Made by a program: the position numbers and the translations under genes
Assembly: GCF_023168165.1 (NCBI RefSeq)
Contig: NZ_BQYJ01000001.1
Location: 248,001 to 312,000, forward strand
Direction of reading: 5' to 3'
From: Niallia sp. NCCP-28
Lineage (GTDB): Bacteria; Bacillota; Bacilli; Bacillales; Cytobacillaceae
DNA: 64,000 bases
In this document: positions 52,531 through 62,042 of the stretch, piece after piece
Layout of the letters: the number at the start of each line of letters is the position of its first letter
Position numbering within the stretch: the first letter of the stretch is position 1
The notes under the pieces: model-generated
What the model was told of the DNA's origin: nothing
The model's database searches: none
The model's input: only the letters and a program-made list of their open reading frames with translations

Positions 52531-53124
52531 CTAGCTCATCCATTTAGGAGGAGTGTTTTTATCCCAATATATTTCCCCTAAATAGTAATGTGCCTGAAAT
52601 TGATCATGATACGTATGATAATGGAAATTAAACCAATAGCCTTCTTGTGGGGGGCGATCCCGTCTTACATGGAAACGAATAATATCTTCATCATTTTTTT
52701 GTATATGAAAAATCCTTTCCGCCACTCCAGCGCTTGGAAATTCTGTAACCATCAATTGGCTTAAATCTTCTTCTGGAAAAATGCTCGTAACATTTGCAAT
52801 TGCCTGTTCCATATTAGGGAGAATTGCCACTCGGAATTCCTCTTCTATTACTGGTTTAATTTTACTTCCAAACTTCATATAACTTTGCGTCTCCGCATCT
52901 TGCATTATTTGCGACAGAACTTTCTCCCTTTCATTTGGCGCTTTAACCTCTGCGCTCTCAAATTCAAGGTCTTTTTCTTCTAAAGCAAAAGGCGTTTTGC
53001 TTTCATCGCTCGGCTTTTTCTCATTGCTATTATTATTATAAAAAGAGGACGGGGACGGCGAAACAAGCCCAAATGTTAAAATAGAAACAAAAACAACAAG
53101 ACTTTTACGTATCCAATTAGGCAT
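52531..53124 (-). CDS. ypjP: YpjP-like exported protein
   Basis: A 197-residue protein with an N-terminal signal/anchor (IRKSLVVFVSILTFGLVSP), an acidic linker, and the conserved YpjP body: YMKFGSKIKPVIEEEFR, FPSAGVAERIFHI, RFHVRRDRPPQEGYWFNFHYH and EIYWDKNTPPKWMS. Function unknown; in B. subtilis it neighbours thyB and dfrA. Start ATG 53124, seven bases after GGAGG. The stress island lies between it and thyA here. Confidence 0.9.
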   Translation of the reverse strand: MPNWIRKSLVVFVSILTFGLVSPSPSSFYNNNSNEKKPSDESKTPFALEEKDLEFESAEVKAPNEREKVLSQIMQDAETQSYMKFGSKIKPVIEEEFRVAILPNMEQAIANVTSIFPEEDLSQLMVTEFPSAGVAERIFHIQKNDEDIIRFHVRRDRPPQEGYWFNFHYHTYHDQFQAHYYLGEIYWDKNTPPKWMS

Positions 53125-53276
53125 TATCACACCTCCCTTTTACTCCGTTTTATTTATCTTGTTAGTAAATTCCCATTTGTTTTTCAGCTATAATAATGTT
53201 TTCTTCTATTATATAATAAATTTTTGCCATTCATCTACAAATATACTTTGCAAATTCCATTTTTTTATTGTTTTCA

Positions 53277-53996
53277 TTAAGGTTGGTAGTTTCTTAATTC
53301 ATTTACGGTAACAAATGAATATCCCTTTTTCTTTAGTCCTTTAATTATTCCTTCTATTGTCTGCAGTTCAGTCCCAGTTTTGTCGTACATAGGATGCAGC
53401 AACAGAATGGATCCTGGTTGAATATTTTTTATTGCATAGTCAATTTTTTCTTGCGCAGAATCATAATACGTATCTGGCTCAAGATTCCATGTAATTGTTT
53501 TTTTATTTATTTTATGTAAATAATAAGGCAAACCTATTAACTTTTTGCCATTTGGTGGCCGAAAAACAATTTCTTTATTGTAGCCCGCTTCTTTAATCAG
53601 CTTATCTGTTTTATCAATTTCTTTTTTTATATAAGAAGGAGTTTTAAAGACCATGCGTTGATGCGAATAAGTATGGTTGCCTACTTGATGTCCTGCTTCT
53701 ACGATGCTTTTCGCCTCATTAGGATATTTTTCTATTTCATTTCCTATCAGAAAGAAGGTCGCTTTTATATTATATTGCTGTAAAATGCTTAATATTTCCT
53801 TAACATTTTCACTTGGACCATCATCAAAAGTTAAAGCGACTATTTTTTGATTTGTATCGACTTTATCTGTAATGCCTCCAAATACTTGAAAGGATCTTGA
53901 ATTCATTAGCTTGTATGAAGCAGCCAATAAAATAACTAAGCAGATGATTGCTCCTCCCATATAGACCCATCTTTTTTTCATTGCTAAATGACACAC
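53277..53996 (-). CDS. Polysaccharide deacetylase (NodB domain), membrane-anchored
   Basis: Removes acetyl groups from N-acetylglucosamine-type polymers such as peptidoglycan or chitin oligomers at the cell surface. After one transmembrane segment come the NodB motifs: VALTFDDGPSE with the catalytic Asp pair, HTYSH metal-binding site, FRPPNGKK and ILLLHPMY. 239 residues from a GTG at 53996 with AGAAGG close by; ATG 53981 is an alternative. B. subtilis YlxY and PdaB-type proteins are relatives. Single gene. Confidence 0.9.
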   Translation of the reverse strand: MCHLAMKKRWVYMGGAIICLVILLAASYKLMNSRSFQVFGGITDKVDTNQKIVALTFDDGPSENVKEILSILQQYNIKATFFLIGNEIEKYPNEAKSIVEAGHQVGNHTYSHQRMVFKTPSYIKKEIDKTDKLIKEAGYNKEIVFRPPNGKKLIGLPYYLHKINKKTITWNLEPDTYYDSAQEKIDYAIKNIQPGSILLLHPMYDKTGTELQTIEGIIKGLKKKGYSFVTVNELRNYQP

Positions 53997-54011
53997 ATCC
54001 TTCTATTCTGT

Positions 54012-54178
54012 ATAAAGTGAAACTCCGATCGATAGGGGTTCACATTCCCCATTGATCGTTAGTTGAACCACTCAATCTTTGACAGGCAATTTTTGTCCAC
54101 TTGACATTCTCGTTTTCTCGTATCATTCCTTAGACTTAGACTAGGAGAAAGCCCGTGAATGCGTGAATTTCACTTTAT
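54012..54178 (+). repeat. Family-1 repeat, copy G, with perfect 11-bp terminal inverted repeats
   Basis: 167 bp bounded by ATAAAGTGAAA (54012-54022) and TTTCACTTTAT (54168-54178), an exact inverted pair. Inside is the family structure: CCCCATTGATCGTTAGTTGAA, here cited as CCATTGATCGTTAG, then TTTGACAGGCAA, GACATTCTCGTTTTCTC, ATTCCTTAGAC and AGCCCGTGAATGCG. No ORF. It is the most complete copy and shows that the unit could be a mobile miniature element. Confidence 0.8.
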
Positions 54179-54227
54179 CAGATTATTCATCAAAAATGTC
54201 TCCACATCCAATATTATATGGTTTCCT

Positions 54228-55013
54228 TTACTTAACCTTTTCTTTTAACAGAATGCCATAATGGAATGCCGCTGATTTTCGTTTAATAACAGAAAAATCG
54301 AACTTTTCAAATCGTTTGCTGCTAAAATGATCTTTTAGCACCACTCTGTCTTTTGCGACTCTTAAAGCTTCTTGAATTATTTCATCTGTTAAATCATGAT
54401 AGAACGCAAGATTTCTTAAAGGGCCAATCCCTTTAGAAGAGAGAATTTCTTCCTCAAACATCGGATCAAAATAAACACAATCGATGCTGTTATCTTTTCT
54501 TTTCTTTAATTCGTCTAAAGCATTATTATGGGAAAGATGTATTCGTTGCATCGCCAAATTTGTTGCAAAACAATTCGTTTTCCACATTTTTATTCCTTTT
54601 TTCACTAAAAAGGCAATCATCTGACTTGCTTCGCATCCCTCTACTTTTCCTTGCTCCCCTACAACAAAGCTTGCAACAATGCTGTCAGATCCAAGTCCAA
54701 ATGTGCAATCTAAAAAGGTCGATCCTAATTTTAAATTTGTTGCATCAATAAAAGGATCATGTTCTTTTCTCTGAATGCGTTTAATTCGAAAAACAGCTGA
54801 ATTAGGATGAAAAAAAAACGGTTCCAATTGTGTGCGCATAAATAATTCATAACGATTTTTTCCAATGACCAAAACATCTGTATCATATTCGTTTTGCAGC
54901 AGGTCTACTGATTTTTTTTTTCTTTCCACAAATGGAAACTGTAAATATTCAGCGATTTCTGATGCTTCTTCTATCATTTTTCCACCAGTTCTTAAAGCCG
55001 TTGTTACAATCAT
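54228..55013 (-). CDS. ypiP: YpiP-like class I SAM-dependent methyltransferase
   Basis: A 261-residue methyltransferase of the RsmJ-related group. FLDCTFGLGSDSIVASFV is the SAM-binding glycine motif, VYFDPMFEEEI the catalytic DPP/N-like motif. The N-terminus IVTTALRTGGKMIEEASEIAEYL matches B. subtilis YpiP. The substrate is probably RNA or DNA. GAGG precedes the ATG by six bases. Confidence 0.88.
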   Translation of the reverse strand: MIVTTALRTGGKMIEEASEIAEYLQFPFVERKKKSVDLLQNEYDTDVLVIGKNRYELFMRTQLEPFFFHPNSAVFRIKRIQRKEHDPFIDATNLKLGSTFLDCTFGLGSDSIVASFVVGEQGKVEGCEASQMIAFLVKKGIKMWKTNCFATNLAMQRIHLSHNNALDELKKRKDNSIDCVYFDPMFEEEILSSKGIGPLRNLAFYHDLTDEIIQEALRVAKDRVVLKDHFSSKRFEKFDFSVIKRKSAAFHYGILLKEKVK

Positions 55014-55070
55014 ATCTGTCCTCTTCCTTTTGTTTTACCTCTGTACTTATTGATAGCACTAGCATACTAA

Positions 55071-55102
55071 AAAAAAGAACATCTTTATAGATGCTCTTTT
55101 TT
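55071..55102 (-). terminator. Terminator of brxB
   Basis: AAAAAAGA-ac-ATCT and AGAT-gc-TCTTTTTT pair around a TTAT loop, with T-runs on the minus strand. Confidence 0.8.
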
Positions 55103-55146
55103 CCCTTCTGATAAGCAATCTTTTACACAAAACATCCGAATTCCAA

Positions 55147-55581
55147 TTAACAATATTGCTCAAATGCAGATAACAAATTCTCCATGATTGCTTCCATTGA
55201 GTTTCCTTCAATATCATAGCGATGAATAAAATGAACCACTTTATTATCCTTAATTAATGCCATAGATGGGGAAGATGGCTCAATATCTCCAAAAAACTCT
55301 CTCATTTTTGCTGTTGCTTCTTTATCTTGGCCTGCAAATACTGTCACTAAGTGATCTGGTTTTTTTTCAGCTTGCAGTACACTTTGCGTTGCAGCAGGTC
55401 TTGCAAGTCCTGCTGCACATCCGCAAACAGAATTCACAACAACTAGAGAAGTGCCTTCTGCAATTTCAATGAATTTTTCTACTTCTTCTTCTGTAGCCAG
55501 CTCTTCAAACCCTGCATTTGTTAATTCTGCTCTCATCGGTTTTACCATTTGTTTCATATATTCTTCATATGCCATTGACAT
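55147..55581 (-). CDS. brxB: Bacilliredoxin BrxB (YphP)
   Basis: Thiol-disulfide protein that removes bacillithiol from S-bacillithiolated proteins. 144 residues of the DUF1094 family with the CGC active site in VVNSVCGCAAGLARPAA. YEEYMKQMVKPMRAELT and FAGQDKEATAKMREFFGD are characteristic. AGGAGGG precedes the ATG. Its position near ypiP and ypgR agrees with B. subtilis. Confidence 0.96.
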   Translation of the reverse strand: MSMAYEEYMKQMVKPMRAELTNAGFEELATEEEVEKFIEIAEGTSLVVVNSVCGCAAGLARPAATQSVLQAEKKPDHLVTVFAGQDKEATAKMREFFGDIEPSSPSMALIKDNKVVHFIHRYDIEGNSMEAIMENLLSAFEQYC

Positions 55582-55660
55582 AAAATTCCCTCCTAAGTAT
55601 GATTATTTATTCCTTTAGCATACTATACTATAATTCATCCATGCAATGCATTAAACTCTT

Positions 55661-55930
55661 TTAGACAGAAGAACCTTCTTTTTTTATTTTCAGATGACGA
55701 ATAATTCGTACACCAGCAGCAAAAAGCAGCAAAACACTGCCTATAATAAAAGCAAAGCTTCCGTATAGTTTCCATTCTTTTTGACTAAATAAAATACTGC
55801 CTATGAAATAAATAGCGGCGCTGAAAAAAGACATCAAATTATTAAATAGCCCTGCCTTATCCACGATAATCTTCCATTTTCCTATTCGGAATACCATGTC
55901 TTTTTTTTGATGTTTTTTTCTTCCCGTCAC
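55661..55930 (-). CDS. YrhK-domain membrane protein
   Basis: An 89-residue protein with two hydrophobic segments and the YrhK-like pattern: FRIGKWKIIVDKAGLFNNLMS, FIGSILFSQKEWKLYGSFAFIIGSVLLL and RIIRHLKIKK (read in pieces). Function unknown. Start GTG 55930, six bases after AGAGGTG; the frame extends to 55984 but lacks a ribosome site there. Confidence 0.75.
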   Translation of the reverse strand: MTGRKKHQKKDMVFRIGKWKIIVDKAGLFNNLMSFFSAAIYFIGSILFSQKEWKLYGSFAFIIGSVLLLFAAGVRIIRHLKIKKEGSSV

Positions 55931-56108
55931 TTTTAGCACCTCTTTTATAAAAAGAATATAATTCTTTTCCCAGACTATCGGCAAACATTTTCGATCAGCC
56001 TGAAAGTGTTCATTTCGACTTCTACACTCTACGAACAGAATATAATTCTTTTCCTCTGGATGCTGTGATAAAACATGGAAGATTTATACATAACCGGAAA
56101 GCGGCTCT

Positions 56109-57236
56109 CTATTTTCTTGCTTCCGTCATTTGTTTCCACACGGAACCTTTTGCTTCTTCCCCTAATTCAATCCGTTCAATCGCTAGCTTAATTTGCAGAC
56201 TCACTTCAAATTCCGGATCATTTTCGTGTGCTTTTAATGCAGGTAGCACTGTTTCATCGCCTACTTCATAAAGATACATAGCTGCTCTCCATCTCACAAG
56301 TTTGCTGTTATCATTTAATGCCTCCATCATTTCAGGCATTGCTTCTGGAAAACCTAAATCGGATAAACAGTCTCCAGCCGTTCTTCTTACGGTGACCGTT
56401 TTATCTTTTAACGCCACATAAAGCGATGGCAGCACCGATTTATCTTCAATCATTCCTAAATAAACGGTGGCAAGTCTGCGAATCGATGGCTTTTCATCCA
56501 AAAGAGCCTTCGACAATACAGGAATATCTTCAAGCGTTGGATCATCTGCTTGCTCTAATTTTTGATATCTGACTTTCCAATCAGGATGATCTAAATCTTC
56601 TAATGACAACTTTATTTTTTTGCGTTTTTGTCTGCTTGACTCCTCATCATCTATCTCTGCATTTTTCGCCTGTTTTATCAGTGTTTCTAGTCTATTTTTA
56701 GGATAAGCGGCAAGCAATTCTTCTACAACAGTATGGCCAATTTCAGCAAACTCTCCATAACGAATCCCGAATTCTTTCCATTTTCTGCTTACAACTACAT
56801 TATCATTTGGCATTCTGACTTCCGCTACTGCCTCCATAAACATTTCCGGCAAGCCAAAACGTTTTTCTTCCTCCCCATCGGATAATTTGACTTGCATCGG
56901 TATGCCTTTATACATTTGGACAAGCACTTTTATTTCTCCATAATGCTCATTTATTTTGTTTTCTTCAACCAAATCGGACTCTTCGCCAAAAGCGCCTCTT
57001 ACATGCGCCAATAACCCTTTCCAATCATAGCGGGCATTTCTTTCGACTGCCAAAAAATCTGCAACATGGTAAACCCCTTTAATGCCCTCTATCGCTAAAA
57101 TAGTTTGAATAGCCTCTGGTGCATCCCCAGCATTTCCTTGCTTATAATTATTGCTTTTGCCCATTGGCAATTCTTCATCTAATTTTATTTTCATTGTATT
57201 TGGACTTGGTGTTGGTTCAATTGAAATAATTCTCAC
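56109..57236 (-). CDS. ypgR: YpgR: NifU-N/HEAT-repeat protein (virulence factor C family)
   Basis: A 375-residue protein. Residues 1-90 resemble the Nfu N-terminal scaffold domain (RIISIEPTPSPNTMKIKLDE), followed by a middle region with GIPMQVKLSDGEEEKRFGLPE and a C-terminal row of HEAT-like repeats from about residue 215 (DHPDWKVRYQKLEQADD, then three to four similar units). Staphylococcal homologues are called conserved virulence factor C; function unknown. Start GTG 57236 after AAAGGGG. Follows the ABC-F gene downstream. Confidence 0.9.
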   Translation of the reverse strand: MRIISIEPTPSPNTMKIKLDEELPMGKSNNYKQGNAGDAPEAIQTILAIEGIKGVYHVADFLAVERNARYDWKGLLAHVRGAFGEESDLVEENKINEHYGEIKVLVQMYKGIPMQVKLSDGEEEKRFGLPEMFMEAVAEVRMPNDNVVVSRKWKEFGIRYGEFAEIGHTVVEELLAAYPKNRLETLIKQAKNAEIDDEESSRQKRKKIKLSLEDLDHPDWKVRYQKLEQADDPTLEDIPVLSKALLDEKPSIRRLATVYLGMIEDKSVLPSLYVALKDKTVTVRRTAGDCLSDLGFPEAMPEMMEALNDNSKLVRWRAAMYLYEVGDETVLPALKAHENDPEFEVSLQIKLAIERIELGEEAKGSVWKQMTEARK

Positions 57237-57311
57237 AATAATCCCCTTTCTGTTCATCATTTATGATAGCACAGCAGCAGCATAAATCTAAATAAAAGGA
57301 ATTTACCGCTC

Positions 57312-59207
57312 TTATTTTTCAACGATTTCGGATAAATAACTCCATCTTTCGATTAAATGCTCTAATTTTTGATTTAATTCTTCTGATTCCTTCAAAAGCT
57401 GATTTGCTTTTTCAAAATCACTGCCTACTGTTTCTAATTCCTTATCTATATCGGCAATTCTTGTTTCCACTTGCTCCATATTCTCTTCAATAGCATCCCA
57501 TTCCCTTTGCTCATTAAAGCTAAGTTTCACTTTTTTCTTCGGAGCAGATGCAGAAGGAATTTCTATTTGCTTTTCTTTTTTTATTTTTCCTGCTTCTTGC
57601 TGTTCTTTTCTTTTTTCTGCTTCCAAATACTCCGAGTAGTTTCCATAATAAGAGTTCATTTGGCCGTTGCCTTGTACGATCAATAATGTCTCTGCCACTT
57701 TATCCAAAAAGTAGCGGTCATGGGAAACTGTAATGACAACACCAGCAAAATCTTCCAAATAGTCTTCCAATACCATTAATGTTTGTGTGTCTAAATCATT
57801 GGTCGGCTCATCTAATAACAATACATTTGGTTCGCCCATCAATATTTTTAAAAGATATAGCCGCCTTCTTTCCCCACCAGACAACTTTGCAATAATGGTT
57901 CCATGCGTATGCATAGGAAAAAGGAATCTTTCGAGCATTTGTGCAGCAGAAATGGTTTTTCCATCGGATGTATGAATAACTTCCGCTGTTTCTTTTAAAT
58001 ATTCGATCATCCTTTTGGATGTATCCATCTCTTCATTTTCTTGTGTATAATAAGCCACTTTCACTGTTTGGCCAATAATATAGTTCCCAGAGTCCAATGG
58101 TGTTTTTCCTGCTAAAATATTTAACAAAGTGGATTTTCCAGTTCCATTTTTGCCGATAATCCCAATTCGATCCCCTGGTTTTACAAGCAAATTAAAATCT
58201 TTTAATATCACGGTATCCTTATATTGTTTATTTGCATCCACTAATTCAAACACCTGTTTTCCTAAGCGGCTCCCCTTTAATGAAATATCTAGTTTTTCAG
58301 ATGTTTTGACAGAAGAAATTTGTTGATCTAATGTATCAAAACGCTGAATTCTTGCTTTTTGTTTGGTAGACCTTGCTTTTGCTCCACGTCTGATCCATTC
58401 TAGTTCCCGGCGAAATAAATTTTTTTGCTTATCTAATGTTGCTGCTTCATTTTCTTCACGAATGGCTTTAGCTTGTAAAAATTCTGAATAATTCCCTTTA
58501 TAGCTATAGAGATTGCCGCCATCTAATTCAAACATGCGATTGGTTACTCTATCCAAAAAGTAGCGATCATGCGTTACTAAAAGCAGAGCGCCACTGAATC
58601 TTGCTAAATAATCTTCAAGCCACTTTACTGCCTCAAAATCCAAATGGTTTGTCGGCTCATCTAAAATAAGCAAATCAGGGTTTTGAATTAAAACTTGCGC
58701 TAGAGCAATCCGCTTTTTTTGTCCTCCTGAAAGTTCACCGACTTTTTTATCAAAATTTTCAATTCCTAGTTTCATTAAAACTGTTTTTGCATTTGTGTGC
58801 ACATCCCAGCCATCTAATGCATCCATTTTCTGCTGCACATCAAAAAGGGCTTTATGAAGACCGCTATTTTCTGAATCTGTATCCAATTGCAGCAATAATG
58901 CTTCATAGTTTTTTATTAATGTTAAAACAGGGGCATCCCCTTCATACACTTGATCAAGCACACTTAAATCAGGATTTACGTCTGGAGTTTGTGCAGAATA
59001 AGCGATGGAGTAATCTTTTGGAGCAATGATTTCACCGCTATCAGGGATATCGATTCCTGCCACAATTTTTAAAAGAGAAGATTTGCCAGTGCCATTAATG
59101 CCAATCAGCCCAATTCTTTCTTTTTCGCTAATAGCAAAAGAGATATTTTGGAAAAGTTCTTTTTCTCCATATGATTTTGATAAATTTTCAATTGAAATAC
59201 TTTTCAT
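57312..59207 (-). CDS. ABC-F translation factor (YfmR/Uup-like)
   Basis: A soluble 631-residue protein with two ATP-binding cassettes and no membrane part. Walker A motifs GINGTGKSS and GKNGTGKST, signature LSGGQKKR and LSGGERRR, DEPTNHLD and DEPTNDLD, an inter-cassette linker rich in Lys/Arg, and a C-terminal coiled coil (about 560-631). This layout fits the Uup/YfmR subgroup that acts on stalled ribosomes with EF-P. The start at 59207 lies 20 bases inside the end of ypgQ. Confidence 0.93.
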   Translation of the reverse strand: MKSISIENLSKSYGEKELFQNISFAISEKERIGLIGINGTGKSSLLKIVAGIDIPDSGEIIAPKDYSIAYSAQTPDVNPDLSVLDQVYEGDAPVLTLIKNYEALLLQLDTDSENSGLHKALFDVQQKMDALDGWDVHTNAKTVLMKLGIENFDKKVGELSGGQKKRIALAQVLIQNPDLLILDEPTNHLDFEAVKWLEDYLARFSGALLLVTHDRYFLDRVTNRMFELDGGNLYSYKGNYSEFLQAKAIREENEAATLDKQKNLFRRELEWIRRGAKARSTKQKARIQRFDTLDQQISSVKTSEKLDISLKGSRLGKQVFELVDANKQYKDTVILKDFNLLVKPGDRIGIIGKNGTGKSTLLNILAGKTPLDSGNYIIGQTVKVAYYTQENEEMDTSKRMIEYLKETAEVIHTSDGKTISAAQMLERFLFPMHTHGTIIAKLSGGERRRLYLLKILMGEPNVLLLDEPTNDLDTQTLMVLEDYLEDFAGVVITVSHDRYFLDKVAETLLIVQGNGQMNSYYGNYSEYLEAEKRKEQQEAGKIKKEKQIEIPSASAPKKKVKLSFNEQREWDAIEENMEQVETRIADIDKELETVGSDFEKANQLLKESEELNQKLEHLIERWSYLSEIVEK

Positions 59208-59838
59208 AATTTCCATTCCATTCTTTATAAAATTCAGCTAGAAAAAACTCCATAATCTGATGTCTTTCTTCTGCAATTTTTTTCGCTGTATTTGTATGTA
59301 ATAAATCTTTTAATTTTAATAGTTTTTCATAAAAATGATGTATAGACGTGGATTTGCCATGACGGTATTCTATTTCTGACATGTTTTCTCTTATTTCTAT
59401 TGAAGGATCATATAGCATACTCCCTTTACTTCCTCCATAGGCAAAGGTTCTGGCAATGCCGATTGCTCCAATTGCATCCAATCTATCCCCGTCCTGAACT
59501 ATTTTTGCTTCCACGCTTGCAGGCGGAATGCCACATCCCCCGTTAAAAGAGACGGACTCAATAACAGCTAAAATATGCTGCTGATCTTCTGCTGTTATCT
59601 TTGGCGTTTGCAGAAAATGATTGAGAGCATACAGGCCTTCTTCTTTAGAAACATTTAGTTTCACATCTGCTATATCATGGAGAAGAGCCGCCATTTCAAT
59701 AATAAAAGGATTTCCCTTTTTTTCTTGTTTGCATATATAAAGGCTTGCTTTTCTGACACGATCAATATGGTACCAATCATGTCCGGTAGCATCATTTTTT
59801 AATCTTTTTTGGACAAATTGTTCTGTTTCTTTGATCAC
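59188..59838 (-). CDS. ypgQ: HD-domain phosphohydrolase YpgQ
   Basis: A 216-residue metal-dependent phosphohydrolase. The HD site is built from GHDWYHIDRVRKASL, LLHDIADVK and the later DGDRLDAIGAIGIARTF. B. subtilis YpgQ is a manganese-dependent nucleotide pyrophosphatase on dNTPs; the same is likely here. It begins a three-gene unit with the ABC-F gene (overlapping 3' end) and possibly ypgR. Confidence 0.92.
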   Translation of the reverse strand: MIKETEQFVQKRLKNDATGHDWYHIDRVRKASLYICKQEKKGNPFIIEMAALLHDIADVKLNVSKEEGLYALNHFLQTPKITAEDQQHILAVIESVSFNGGCGIPPASVEAKIVQDGDRLDAIGAIGIARTFAYGGSKGSMLYDPSIEIRENMSEIEYRHGKSTSIHHFYEKLLKLKDLLHTNTAKKIAEERHQIMEFFLAEFYKEWNGNYEKYFN

Positions 59839-59970
59839 TTTCTACTTGCTCCCATCTTTTTAGCTAACGAACATATTTTAACATGAATTTCAAAGCAAGG
59901 AATATAAATCTATTTTGTCATGCCCCAACAATTATTTCATTTCTTTAGGAGTCATTTATTCAAAAGATAA

Positions 59971-60115
59971 AGGCTATATTCTCGCGGTTTGTTGTTTTTC
60001 ATCAAAAAACAGGGAAAGTATTTCTCAAGCAAACGGAATGCATGCAGGCTTCTGCAGGAAAGCGAAGTATATAAAGGCCGCTGAAATTAAATGAAGCAAA
60101 CTGTACAAAACAGCC
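59971..60115 (-). repeat. Family-2 inverted-end repeat, copy 3 (145 bp)
   Basis: Left end AGGCTATATTCTCGCGGTTT parallels the left end of copy 1; right end GTACAAAACAGCC is its inverted counterpart. The inner CTGCAGGAAAGCGAAGT is the reverse complement of the family's CGCTTTCC core. It lies in the 620-base gap between ypgQ and the MerR-like gene, which otherwise shows only AT-rich DNA. Confidence 0.6.
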
Positions 60116-60400
60116 AAAATAAAAAAGAAGGCTGACCAAAAAGGAAGTGAGTATAAAAATACTGCCGTTAAAATGAGATTAATAATATAAAGAAGATGTT
60201 GCTTTTTTATCTAATTTTTATGTATTAGCCAAAATTAGTTCTATCTCAACAAAACTAGACAAAGCTCGCTAAAGGAATTATTTCTTTTTTACAGAAATAG
60301 TTACATATAAAAATAATCCCACTTGTCCATTGTTGATTTGTATCTATTGCTGTTATTTTCATAAAGTTGTTGAGGAAAATAACATATATCAGCAGTAAAT

Positions 60401-60428
60401 TTGACTATTTATTGTAGACACTAGTCAA
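60401..60428 (+). promoter_or_regulatory. Inverted repeat, possible autoregulatory operator
   Basis: TTGACTA (60401-60407) and TAGTCAA (60422-60428), 14 bases apart, lie 30 bases before the MerR-like start codon. A spaced palindrome at this place suits binding by the helix-turn-helix protein encoded downstream; no clear -10 box is seen. Confidence 0.4.
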
Positions 60429-60459
60429 AAATTATATTTTTTGAAAGGTGCTGTTTAGT

Positions 60460-61041
60460 ATGAATGAAAAAAATGAATTAGTTTCAACAAAAAACAATGC
60501 CTATTTAAGTGTGAAAGAAGCCGCAGAAACGATTGAGGAAAGTCCTGGTGTAGTAAGAAATTGGCTACGAGAATTAAAAACACAAATTCCTACGATTGTC
60601 GGCAAACATGGCTATCGTTACTTTGACCAATCGGGCTTAGAAGTGTTAAAGAAGGTACAACAATTAAGAAGAGACGAAAATTTATCCTTAGCGGAAATTG
60701 CTGATAAACTTTCACCAGCTAAAACTAAAGATATAGCTCTTCCTTTCTCATCTAATTCAGATACAGCAGAACGTATTCTGCAAGATTTAAATACTATCAA
60801 GGAACAATTAGAGCTGCAGGTGAATTTTAATCAAGTATTGGTGCAGCAATTAAAGAAACAACAGGAACATATCGACGAACAGCAACAATTTATCCAATCT
60901 CAAAAACAGCATATCTCTGCATTATTGGATATTCACAAAAGAGACAAAGAAGAAGAGTCCTATGTAAAAATCAAAAAAGAAAAACCAGTGGAAACTATTT
61001 CGAAAAAACCGACCTTTTTTCGTTTATTTTCTTACAGATAA
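60460..61041 (+). CDS. MerR-like DNA-binding protein with coiled coil (DUF3967 type)
   Basis: A 193-residue protein with a winged helix-turn-helix resembling MerR/RacA at residues about 15-80 (YLSVKEAAETIEESPGVVRNWL, HGYRYFDQSGLEVLKKVQQL) and a long Gln-rich coiled coil (about 105-160: QLELQVNFNQVLVQQLKKQQ), then a basic tail. Such proteins are common on Bacillus plasmids and chromosomes; roles in segregation or local regulation are suspected. ATG 60460 follows AAAGGTG. Single gene. Confidence 0.82.
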   Translation: MNEKNELVSTKNNAYLSVKEAAETIEESPGVVRNWLRELKTQIPTIVGKHGYRYFDQSGLEVLKKVQQLRRDENLSLAEIADKLSPAKTKDIALPFSSNSDTAERILQDLNTIKEQLELQVNFNQVLVQQLKKQQEHIDEQQQFIQSQKQHISALLDIHKRDKEEESYVKIKKEKPVETISKKPTFFRLFSYR

Positions 61042-61125
61042 AATACCATCGCAATAAGTGCAAACCTAAAAAACCAATCAAATTTCTGTTACATTTGTCC
61101 ATTAGCAGAAGCAAATAAAGTTCTG

Positions 61126-61167
61126 ACAAGCAGCGTAAAAGGGAATTTCCCCTTTTATGCTGCTTGT
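61126..61167. terminator. Hairpin between convergent MerR-like and coaW genes
   Basis: ACAAGCAGCGTAAAAGGG pairs with CCCCTTTTATGCTGCTTGT with one mismatch. No strong T-run on either side, so it is a probable but weak bidirectional terminator. Confidence 0.65.
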
Positions 61168-61187
61168 TCATGGAGTGAGGCAATAAG

Positions 61188-61988
61188 CTAGATGGATAAG
61201 TATGCAGCGATTGCTCCGCAATACTCGCCATTTTCTAAAAAATACGGCGTGCCTTCCATTTGATCTTGAAAAGAAGTTAGAATCATTTTTAAGTGAGGAT
61301 TTTCAGATATAGCCCCCCCAATGTACACTATTTTCTGTAAAGATTCCCTTTTTGCAGCCTGCTTTGTTAAAAGAAATAGTGTTTCTCCAATCATTTGCAG
61401 CAAAGCATTGGCAATATCCTCTTTTTTTGCCCCTTCCTTTAAATTAGCAAAATTACTTGCAGTCAACTCTCCATTTATTTTTGGGTCTTCTATTTTGTAA
61501 ATGTCCTTGACCAGCATATCGACATTTTTTCGATCGCCAAAAGAAGCAAGTTTCACCAAAGAGCTAAAATCATCTGTTTTTGTCAAATATGATCCTAAGC
61601 CCATTAATGTACCGCCGCCAATGCCGCTGCCTAATATACGCTTACAATGATTATTCTCCACCTTATACCATGAGGTTCCTGTTCCTATATTTACAAGAAG
61701 ATATTTCTCAAATCCAAACAAGTTTTTTTGCCGCAAGAGCCAATTAACACCTAAATGATTTCCTTCAAATTCATGAATAATTTTGGCATCAGGAAAAAAT
61801 TTCTCTTTTATTCCGCCTGCTCTTCCACCAGTTAAAGCAATTGTATTTATTCCTATTATTTTTAGCCATTGAAGCACAGTCGCTACTTCTGATGCTGGAT
61901 ATTTTTTTAAGCGGATGCTTCCTTTTTCTTCAAAAGCCAATTTTATCAGTGATCCTCCAATATCGATGCCAATTTTTTTAGAAGTCAC
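61188..61988 (-). CDS. coaW: Type II pantothenate kinase CoaW
   Basis: Phosphorylates pantothenate, the first step of coenzyme A synthesis; this eukaryote-like type is insensitive to CoA feedback and is found in Staphylococcus and some Bacillaceae. The 266-residue actin-fold protein has KIGIDIGGSLIKLAF, LTGGRAGGIKEKF, LLVNIGTGTSWYKV, GSGIGGGTLMGLG and YIGGAISENPHLK. Single gene, AAGTGAC context upstream of the ATG with GGAGG about eight bases away. Confidence 0.93.
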   Translation of the reverse strand: MTSKKIGIDIGGSLIKLAFEEKGSIRLKKYPASEVATVLQWLKIIGINTIALTGGRAGGIKEKFFPDAKIIHEFEGNHLGVNWLLRQKNLFGFEKYLLVNIGTGTSWYKVENNHCKRILGSGIGGGTLMGLGSYLTKTDDFSSLVKLASFGDRKNVDMLVKDIYKIEDPKINGELTASNFANLKEGAKKEDIANALLQMIGETLFLLTKQAAKRESLQKIVYIGGAISENPHLKMILTSFQDQMEGTPYFLENGEYCGAIAAYLSI

Positions 61989-62042
61989 TTAAAAACCTCC
62001 ATATATATGATTCTTTTTATCACTACTTAACAGACTGTTGTT

